From NCBI RefSeq assembly GCF_028583425.1, contig NC_072802.1, positions 14,021,926-14,085,925 on the forward strand: a stretch of 64,000 nt of DNA. Reading direction: 5' to 3'. Position numbers and translations under genes: made by a program. The notes under the pieces are model-generated. The model was given only the letters and a program-made list of their open reading frames with translations. It made no database searches and was not told the DNA's origin. This DNA is from Eublepharis macularius (Eukaryota; Chordata; Lepidosauria; Squamata; Eublepharidae). Positions 56,196 through 64,000 of this stretch are shown here, piece after piece; the stretch's first letter is position 1; the number at the start of each line of letters is the position of its first letter.

Positions 56196-56514
56196 TAGGT
56201 TAGTGCATTACCCCCATGATAATCCGGGTTAGTGCATTACTCCCATGACAAGCATAGGCCATTCCCTTACAAGGTCAGATATTTGTCTGTCTTGCTTTGC
56301 ATTGTCTGTTGTGACCCAAAGCACTTTATCATAACCTCAGGTGTTTTCCTGCTACCTGAGACTGGAAGTGCTGTGGATAGAAAATGGAGTATAGTAGAAG
56401 AGGGAAGCAGAAGGGAGAGTTTAGCGCTTCCACTTTCCCAGTGCTGTTTGAGCTCAGAAAGCCCACTCAGTCTCATAAATGGACCACAGAGGTAAACGTA
56501 AAGAGAGGGAGTGT

Positions 56515-56700
56515 TCCTTGGTGTTAGGGCTGTGGACTAGGACCAGGGAGCTGTAGGTTCACATACTGGTTCAACCATGAAGCTGGCTGGTCAACCTTGG
56601 GCCAGCCACGCTCAGCCTAACCCACCTCAGAAAGAAGTTGTGAGGGTAAAAGGAAGGAGGGGAGACCTTGGTACAGGTTGGAAGGATGGAACGAAATGTG
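56515..56700 (+). mobile_element. tRNA-derived SINE, diverged
   Basis: 'tgtaggttcacatactggtt' is a worn B box. 'agccacgctcagcctaaccc' and 'gttgtgagggtaaaaggaag' follow as in the 35475 type. Confidence 0.5.
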
Positions 56701-57282
56701 GTAAGAAAGAAGCATACGAGTACCAGATAGGCTGCCCTTAGGTCTGGGAAGGAACGTTTGCAGTTGGGGAGACAGCGCAGGGGCTCCTGCCGCCCACAGA
56801 CTCCACAGTCCCTTTCTGAATTATAGCTTTGAATTTTTAACAAGAACAAAGAAAGTATTGGCAGTCTTATCACAGAACTCGCACCGTGCCATCTGGCCCT
56901 ACGTAGCAATAATTGAATAGTGATGGCCAAACCCCGAGACGTTTTGACGTGATGAAACTTTCCACAGTTTGTTTAAAATGATTGTTCCTGCGAAAGCTAA
57001 ATTGTGACTCACTCCCTCTGGTCTCTTCTGATTGATTTTCCATGAGGTTTTGAGCCTGAACTTGACGTGTGTCAACAATGCACTTAAGTATTCACCAGGC
57101 CAGTCACCACAGCTGAAAAGTTATTTCCCAGTGACTTCATCATACTTCCACAAAATGGCGATCCCATTTCAGTGCTGTCCATAGAGCAGAATAGTTCTCT
57201 TATTGTAATCTGTCTAGCCATCCATTCCCCCACAAGAGCTCAGGTTAGTATACATCATTCCCTTCCTGGCCAGTTTTGGATT
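56701..57282. other. Intron sequence, nothing recognised
   Basis: No supported feature. Confidence 0.4.
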
Positions 57283-57290
57283 ACAATAAC

Positions 57291-57521
57291 CAGGGCTTTT
57301 TTTCTGGGAAAAGAGGTGGCGGGACTCAGAGAAAATGGTCACATGGCTGGTGGCCCTGCCCCTGATCTCCAGACAAAGGGGAGTTGAGATTGCCCTCCGC
57401 GCTGCTGAAGGCAATCTCAACTCCCCTCTGGAGATCAGGGGGTGGGGCCACCAGCCATGTGACCATTTTCAAGAGGTTCCGGAACTCCGTTCCACCGCGT
57501 TCCGGCTGAAAAAAACCCCTG
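57291..57521. mobile_element. hAT MITE, family H (copy 7)
   Basis: CAGGGCTTTTTTTCTGGG left end, mutated right end (CCCCTG). Perfect target duplication ACAATAAC (57283-57290 and 57522-57529). Confidence 0.92.
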
Positions 57522-57529
57522 ACAATAAC

Positions 57530-58672
57530 CCTGTGAAGTAGTTCAGACTGAGAAAGAGTGATTGACCCGAAGTTCATGCCTGAGTAGGGAATTCAGCCCA
57601 GGCCTCTTAAATCCTAGTCTAACACTCTGCTCTCTACACCATACTAGCATCCATAGATGCTGCATGTTGTAATTGTGGCATATGCAACGTTGTAGGAACC
57701 AGCAACTCTCAACACAACTGGCAACTTGTGGCAAATGCCATCCTTGTATGGGAAAAAAGAAGAAGTACATACCCTGTAAACAAGTAGTGTAAGGTTGTGT
57801 ACCTGTTTTCTGTGACCAAATTAATAGAACGTAAACAAGGTATTTTGAGTAAAAAGTATAGCTCAAGAGTGCTTTGGGATCAGTAACCTTAAAAGCAGTT
57901 ACTGGCAAAGCCTGCTGGTGCAGGATGCAGTACTTTAAAACGATGACAAATTAAGCAGTGAAATTGCCCACTGACAGATAGAGTTGCCAGGCTGTAGCCT
58001 GGATCCTTTGGGAATTTGGAGGTGGCGGTGCTGGTGACAGGCATGCTGGCATCCTGGTGGTATGTGACCATCACTGGCAGCAAAAACCAGAAGTGACATC
58101 ATGATGTGGGGAGAGTACTCTAGAATTTGCAAAAAATCCTGTGTTTAAACCACAGAGCTTTCGGCAAATCCTACAGCATCCCTGCTTGGCTGCTATTTTT
58201 CTCCCTGTGGCTTTTCAGGTGCTGGTGGACATTACTGGGGTTCGCCAGGACTCGTTCTCATGCCATAGCAGGACACCAGGCAAGCCTGCTTAGGAACCTG
58301 GATTGAAGCTAGAATTCTGGATGAAGGAATTCTCCATGAGCATAGTTTAGTTCACAAGCTTTTACACATTCAAACCACATTTCAGACACGTCTCGTGGAT
58401 CTCTTTTCCAACCTTTGCGTGTCATTGACAGCTTCCTGGCAACTCTTGACCAAAAGAAGTAAGAACTGAATGAAGATGTATCCCAAAGTAACTTGACTGA
58501 ATGTTGCCGTCCTCTCATTTCAAAGAAAAGTGTATTCAGAAAGAAAGTGCAAACAGTTATATATTGACTAAAGCTACATGTTAAACAAAACTGAACACTT
58601 CCTGTTATTAAAAAACCCTTCCAAGCCAATGGCCAGAGAAAATTATATGAAACTTTCCAGAAGTGGATTTAG
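57530..58672. other. Intron sequence, nothing recognised
   Basis: 57540-57640 has SINE-like wording ('gtagggaattcagcccaggc', 'ctagtctaacactctgctct'), a reverse tRNA-SINE head fragment. The rest is unassigned. Confidence 0.4.
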
Positions 58673-58890
58673 GGTTGCCAGCTCCAGGTTGGGAAATTCC
58701 TGGAGATTTTGGTGGAAGATCCTGGAAAGGAAAGGATTTGGGGAAGGGAGGGACCTCAGCGGGATATAATGCCATAGAGTCCAATATCCAAAGCAGCAGT
58801 TTTCTCCAGGGAAACTGATCTTTGTTGGCTAGAGATTAGTTGTAATTCTGGGAGATCACCAGCCACCACTTGGAGGTTGGCAACTATTGA
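58673..58890 (+). mobile_element. 'GGGTTGCCA' TIR element (copy 6)
   Basis: AGGGTTGCCAGCTCCAGGTT at the left and 'cttggaggttggcaact' at the right. 'gaaattcctggagattttgg' and 'cagcgggatataatgcc' lie between. The flanks do not give a clear duplication. Confidence 0.7.
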
Positions 58891-59078
58891 TGGATCTACA
58901 CTCATGTATCAAGTCAAACATGACACAGGAAATAATATATTAATATGTACTTATATTCTATAATATATGTTTTTGCCAGATTGGCATACAACTGATTTAA
59001 TATTGTCTGAAAACTGAAACTAGAATCATAGAAGACAGATGAATAAGAGTGGATGGGAGCACATTCGGAGCAGTTTAT

Positions 59079-59235
59079 AGAATCATAGGGTTGGAAGGGA
59101 CCGCTAGGGTCATCTAGTCCAACCCCCCAGAACAATGCAGGAAGTTCACAACTATCTCTCCTCCCTACGCCCCCAGTGACCCCTGCTCCATGCCCAGAAG
59201 ATGGCAAAACACCGCCAGGATCCCTAGCCAAACTG
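59079..59235 (-). mobile_element. CR1-type LINE 3' end
   Basis: The plus strand starts 'atagaatcatagggttggaa' and continues 'catctagtccaacccccc' and 'caatgcaggaagttcacaac'. Confidence 0.75.
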
Positions 59236-59638
59236 CTCTAAATCCACGTTAATTTCTAATTCTTTCTTGTGAGTTCCATGCTCAAAGTGGCACAATTTGT
59301 GCATGTTTTAGTCACTGATTTGTACTTTTTCTGAAGGACATAATTTTTTTTCAAATGTAAAAACTCTCCGTCATAGGGGGCGGGGAGGGGGAGATCGGCT
59401 TTTATATGGATGTGCTAGTCCTCATGGTAACCGTCCTGATACACATTTACAGAGAAATGTATGCATTGTATATCAGTGTGTCTTTAAAGCAGGTCTTATC
59501 ATAAGTGTCTCTTTCGTTGGAATAAGTAAGTTTTCTTGCCTCATTTCCACCCACCCCCTCCCTCCATGGCCAGAACAAGTCACAAAATCCCAACACAAAC
59601 GCCCATCTTTATGGCCAGGAGACATTTCCCAAACATGA
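59236..59638. other. Intron sequence, nothing recognised
   Basis: No supported feature. Confidence 0.4.
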
Positions 59639-59646
59639 CCCATAAC

Positions 59647-59965
59647 CAGGGCTTTTTTTCTGCGGGGATGTGGTGGAACGGAGTTCCGGCACCTCTTGAA
59701 AATGGTCACATGGCCGGTGGCCCCGCCCCCTGATCTCCAGACAGAGGGGAGTTGAGATTGCCCTCCGCGCTGCTGGAGTGGCGCGGAGGGCAATCTAAAC
59801 TCCCTTCTGTCTGGAGATCAGGGGGCGGGGCCACCGGCCATGTGACCATTTTCGCTGAGGGCGATTTAAACTTTAAAAAACTACCCCCTTGTTCCAGCTG
59901 ACCCAACGTGACATCATTGTGCGGTCCTGAGTTCCACCACCACTTTTCCCAGAAAAAAAGCCCTG
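59647..59965. mobile_element. hAT MITE, family H (copy 8)
   Basis: Starts CAGGGCTTTTTTTCTGCGG and ends with its complement. Perfect target duplication CCCATAAC (59639-59646 and 59966-59973). Confidence 0.93.
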
Positions 59966-59973
59966 CCCATAAC

Positions 59974-61304
59974 CTTGGGGCTTTGAGCAATAACTTGCTT
60001 GTTGGGTGAAAGTTCTGTGCCCTCCCACACAACATTCTTTCCCTGCCTCTGAGGCCTATCTGACCTCCAACTGGGCTGTGCTGTGGAGGCTAAATAATAG
60101 CCGTCATCCAGCTATTCTAGCTTAAGGCAGGCAGGGAAATGACTCATTTGACTCCGAGTCTGGCAAACAAAGTGATTTTAAACTTAGGATCCGCAAAGTC
60201 AAATTGTGTGAGAGAGAGAGTCTGTCACAGGTCCCCACTGACCTCTGAGTATATTAGTATCATGGTTTTCATAGATAGACAACACCGCTTGTGGGAAGAA
60301 GATAGCTGTGAGAAAGTCTCTGCTGGAAATGTTTCTTAACAGTCCTTTTTAAAAATCTGAGGTGGAATCTGCTTTTGTGTAGAACTGACCGTGCAGACAG
60401 CACATTTATACAGATAGAAGTGGAAAGCTGGCTACAAGATACAAATCAGCAGAAAGAAGGATAACATCTTCTCAGAGCTGAGGCCTAGCTTCATGCTTTC
60501 AACTTTGATATATTTGGTCTTGCTCTCGCCCCCAGAAGTCTATGCTAAACCCACTGCAGTGTCCCACTCTAGCTTTCGATTCCCCTCCTCACCCCCTTCT
60601 GTTTATCCACCTCCTTCAGGGTGCAGATAAGTCCTTGTGCCTCAGGAGCCCTGTCAGCTTCTGGCTTGCAATGAAAACGTAAAGATAAACCCTGAAATAC
60701 AGTCATTGCCACCTTGGCGCTGCTGTCACAGCCACCATGGTTATGACTCATGTCTAGAGCCTCCCGCTATTAACACTTTGCTCTGGCTAGCTATTTCTGG
60801 AATTCAGGGGCCCCGAATACAAAAAGCAGCACAAACTGCCAGTGTCACTATAGAAATGAGAACAACAAACACCAGCAGGCTGATCTTGAGGTCAAGGAAA
60901 TAACAAGCTTGAAATAACTAACCACCCCATATTCTTCATTATGTGAAAGTCACAAGGAAAAGAGGAATCCCACAATAATACCAACTACATGAAAGGCATA
61001 TCAGCTGTCTATCCAGTGTGGGCATTCTCTTTGGCCTCATACTGGCACCAGAAATACACACCTCAAATTCTGAGACCAAGGATATCGTCCTTCTACCCCC
61101 GTTCCAATGCCTGTTTTAACAGGAGTCAAACATATCCCCAGATTTACAGGATGAAGTTTGTACCCAACATTAACTATATGTCCTGCATCATTTAATCCAG
61201 TGTAAAATACTGAAGCACAAATTTTAATTACAGTGATAGTAATATTGATCAATTTTTGTCTAAAAATGACTGTTTTGTGCTCAATATATCTGGAGATGGG
61301 AGCT
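59974..61304. other. Intron sequence, nothing recognised
   Basis: No supported exon or repeat. Confidence 0.4.
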
Positions 61305-61390
61305 TGTCCCTGAAAATCTTGTTGGTCTTTAAGGTGCCACAGGACTCAAATGCTGCTGTTCTACTGCAGACCAACACAGTGACTCATCTG
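61305..61390 (+). repeat. Diverged R1-related fragment
   Basis: 'ttggtctttaaggtgccaca' and 'tactgcagaccaacacagtg' match the R1 3' half. Confidence 0.5.
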
Positions 61391-61567
61391 CAACTGTGCA
61401 AGATTAGGAATGATTTAGTCCACTGTAATGGTGGTTAACGCCGCAGCTTTCCTTCTGATGGTGGGTACCTGGCATTATGTCATTGGAGCACTCCTAAGGA
61501 GGTCTGCTCAGAAATAAGCCTCATTTTCTTTAGTAGGGCTTATGGCTGAGAAGGTGTTCATAGAGTA

Positions 61568-61951
61568 GGGTAACTGTGAGTACACAAGACATCTTACACA
61601 GGGACGCTCAAGTATAGGGAGAGACAATGTTAGCCGGGAAACGTAGTTTAAAAAGACAGAGCCAAAGGCTCTGTCAATGTCACCTCTCTACACCAGGCGA
61701 AGATCTCTCAGAGGGTTCAAAGGCTCTGTCAATTTCATTTCTTCTTTGAGGAGGCAAAGATAAAACTAACAAACCCTCTGAGGAGCAATCTTGTCTGGTT
61801 CTTTTTAAAACTACCATGGTGTAGAGAGATGAAATTGACAGAGCCTTTGTCTCTGTGTTTTTTAAACTATGCTTCCCAGCTAACATTGTGTCTCCCTACA
61901 CTTGAGCATCCCTCTGTAAGATGTCTTGTGTAGAGAGACTCTGTGTTACCC
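61568..61951. mobile_element. TIR element with TA flanks; core shared with 12610
   Basis: The ends GGGTAACTGTGAG and GGGTAACACAGAG (right end inverted) are flanked by TA (61566-61567, 61952-61953). The inner arms 'gacaatgttagccgggaaac' and 'cttcccagctaacattgtg', plus 'aacaaaccctctgaggagca', closely parallel the interior of 12610-12967. The outer 30-40 bp differ. Confidence 0.65.
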
Positions 61952-61953
61952 TA

Positions 61954-62364
61954 ACATCTACACTGACTTTAAATTTGCTTGAGGGCCACATTCTCAACTT
62001 GAGTGGCTTATGCATTGCATAATTTAGAGATGGTTGGGGGAGATTTCGCCACTAATAAAATGCTAAAATGGTCCAAAACTCACTGGTAGACTTGTTGGTC
62101 TTTTCTAAAAATAAAAATAGTAACCATGTAGTAATATATATTGTAAGATTTAAGATTTGAACAAGTTTTTGGGCAGCAGCACTATTAATCATGCTGGAGG
62201 TTTAGCACAAAAAAGGGAAGGGGGAGTGAAAAAGTTGTGTAAGGACATTGGGGTGTGTGTGTGAAAAAGTTGAAGCTCTGCCATCAAATATTGATTTCCA
62301 GGGAGCTTCCAAGAGTCACAGCTCCCTTCACAATTGTCAGGTATCTGAAGACTCAAAAACTTAT
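61954..62364. other. Intron sequence, nothing recognised
   Basis: No supported feature. Confidence 0.4.
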
Positions 62365-62412
62365 ACTCTGGAAATCTTGTTGGTCTCCTCAGATGCTACT
62401 GGACTTCAATCT
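62365..62412 (+). repeat. R1-related fragment
   Basis: 'tgttggtctcctcagatgct' and 'actggacttcaatc' correspond to the R1 middle. Confidence 0.4.
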
Positions 62413-62424
62413 TCAGACTGGGAT

Positions 62425-62610
62425 CTGGGAGAGAGACCAGTCTGCCATGGAAGCTTGCTGGGTGACATTGGCCTAGTCACTCTCTTTCGGCCTTTCCTAC
62501 ATCACAAGGGTTGTTTTTGGGGATAAAATGGCGGTAGAGAGTGATGTGAGCTGCTTGGGTCCCCATTGAGGGGGGAAAGTGGCATATAAATGTCTAAACA
62601 AATATGTAAA
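62425..62610 (+). mobile_element. tRNA-derived SINE, 5'-truncated
   Basis: 'ccatggaagcttgctgggtg' through 'ataaaatggcggtagagagt' to 'ggcatataaatgtctaaaca' is the body and 3' tail of the 35475/24505 type. Confidence 0.6.
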
Positions 62611-63172
62611 ATACTTTCTAATCCTAACATGGAAGTCTGTGTCGACACTGATTATTTTAAAAAATTAGGTCGTATGGTTCTGTGTTGTTTTTTTTAAAAC
62701 TATGTCCTTGCAATCCAGATGGACGTGTGGGATGCATTCTCTTATCTTGCCAAAAGATTCCGACGGTGCTTAACTCTTCTCCTTCCCTGCTCCTTCCCGG
62801 CTCTCCGTTCTGCTTCGCTTAAGCAAATGTGAGAATAGTTTCTTTGACTCAGCGTTAGAAATACACTTTCTTAGTTTTCAAACATCACTGGATGTGTTTA
62901 TGAAAAATACCGTAGGGAAAAACTAATATGTTTAGACATTAATATGGTGCCTTTTAGGTGTGGACGGTTTTTTGTTTTTTCCTTAAGAATTTAAGGTGCG
63001 ATTACTATTTTGTCTTCCCCGGGAACATCAAAGAACCCTAACTGAAGATAAAATTTTAGCAGGATATTTAAAAAACTCAGCCAAAGTGAAGCATAATCAA
63101 ATCACATTGATTTCCACAAGCGAATCAAGCATTTGCTTAACTCTGTTCCACGGAAATCCATACAAAGCTGTC
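62611..63172. other. Intron sequence, nothing recognised
   Basis: No supported feature. Confidence 0.4.
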
Positions 63173-63180
63173 CTAAAAAG

Positions 63181-63612
63181 ATCAAGAGTCCAGTAGCACC
63201 TTTAAGACTAATCCACTTTATTGTAGCATAAGCTTTCGAGAACCACAGCTTTCTTTGTCAGATGCAGCCGTCAGGTTGCATCTGACGAAGAGAGCTGTGG
63301 TTCTCGAAAGCTTATGCTACAATAAAGTTGCATCTGACGAAGAGAGCTGTGGTTCTTGAAAGCTTATGCTACAATAAAGTTGCATCTGACGAGGAGAGCT
63401 GTGGTTCTCAAAAAGCTTACGCTACAATAAAGTTGCGTCTGATGAAGAGAGCTGTGGTTCTTGAAAGCTTATGCTACAATAAAGTTGCATCTGACGAAGA
63501 GAGCTGTGGTTCTCGAAAGCTTATGCTACAATAAAGTGGGTTAGTCTTAAAGGTGCTACTGGACTCTTTACTGTTTTGTGACTACAAACTAACACGACTA
63601 ACTCCTCTGGAT
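63181..63612 (+). mobile_element. R1 SINE-like repeat (copy 5), inverted arm plus tandem expansion
   Basis: An inverted arm (63181-63270) is followed by five tandem 52-bp units and then the normal 3' end ('cttaaaggtgctactggact' to CTCCTCTGGAT). Flanked by CTAAAAAG on both sides (63173-63180 and 63613-63620), a probable target duplication. Confidence 0.85.
63276..63536. repeat. Five tandem 52-bp units
   Basis: Units begin TTGCATCTGACGAAGAGAGC at 63276, 63328, 63380, 63433 (reads TTGCGTCTGATGAAG) and 63485. One unit is 53 bp because of an extra A. The 68-codon open frame here is a by-product. Confidence 0.9.
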
Positions 63613-63620
63613 CTAAAAAG

Positions 63621-64000
63621 GTCATTGGTCCATCTTTAAGGAAGAGGCAGATGAGTGCCAGGAAACCCGTAGGTGGGCACCAGGGTGTCATTGTGGAGAT
63701 CCCTGGATTTTCCTGGCACTTGTTTGCACAATTTCATGGTGGCCTCTAATCCCTGTTCTCAAAATTCAAAAGGTGCCAACAGGTTCAGTTAGATTGGAAA
63801 CTCTCTGGAAACAACATTACTATGGAATATCGGTCTGTATATGTGAAGCGGGGTGTGGGGGAGACATGATTCCATGGGTCCTTCTTCACTTTGGAGACCC
63901 ATGTAGCTGCACTAGTCATGTGATTTGCTTTCATATGCTGGTTGGGTTGAGTGGTAGTTGTGGGGGAATCTTTTGAGGGGCCCTGTGGTGATTCTTGGTC
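63621..64000. other. Intron sequence, possible hAT-like scrap
   Basis: 63621-63770 ('aagaggcagatgagtgccag', 'ggagatccctgg') resembles the repeat at 23316. The rest is unassigned. Confidence 0.35.

Noticed and set aside
63276..63536. CRISPR-like array
   Set aside because: Units are contiguous 52-bp tandem copies with no variable spacers, inside a transposable element of a vertebrate genome.
21556..64000. Search for GAB exon 2 (PH domain) or other exons in the intron
   Set aside because: No frame of sufficient length with PH-domain motifs such as the 'KRWFVL' or 'DPDVLEYY' regions was found, so no further exon is claimed.

Overview
The window looks like lizard-type (squamate) nuclear DNA. It carries a tRNA-derived SINE with a Bov-B-like 3' tail (Sauria type), 5S rRNA-derived SINEs, other tRNA-derived SINEs, CR1/L2-group LINE remnants, many small DNA transposons, a Helitron and Ty3/Gypsy retroelement remains. 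There are no bacterial-type operons, and long open reading frames are rare and nearly all lie inside repeats. Squamate assignment is an inference from the repeat families.

The one host-gene exon I can support is at 21484-21555 (+). It encodes the first 24 residues of a GRB2-associated-binding (GAB) adaptor and ends at a consensus splice donor (GTGAGT). It sits inside a strong CpG island (about 20700-21800) with GC boxes and two CACGTG E-boxes. The N-terminus fits GAB3 best. I find no PH-domain exon 2 downstream, so everything from 21556 to the right edge is read as first intron, at least 42.4 kb and continuing beyond the window. The left third (1-20.7 kb) is intergenic or upstream DNA.

Left region: SINEs at 428-734 and 1021-1262; a decayed Ty3/Gypsy element (about 2040-7800) broken by stops and by three later insertions (a SINE, a foldback MITE, and a 711-bp GC-rich hAT-like element with a perfect 8-bp target duplication); two hAT MITEs near 11 kb; TIR elements at 12610 and 14281; and a minus-strand CR1/L2-type LINE (about 15925-18265) with three nested insertions.

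Intron region: dispersed SINEs and LINE tails; a 676-bp Helitron (31647-32322); an 861-bp foldback with a 14-bp target duplication (30259-31119); a 1016-bp solo LTR (43410-44425) flanked by a 5-bp target duplication, with a 212-codon open frame in its U3-like part; several members of one hAT MITE family whose 8-bp target duplications can be read directly; and a SINE-like family ('R1', my label) whose copies are inverted dimers, one of them (63181-63612) carrying five tandem 52-bp units.

The most unusual items are the repeat-encoded acidic ORF inside the solo LTR, the recurrent inverted-dimer structure of R1 with 12-bp target duplications, the GC-rich hAT elements with internal repeats, and two TIR elements that share a core but differ at their ends. 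Family names come from recognised terminal motifs and target duplications, not from a database search.
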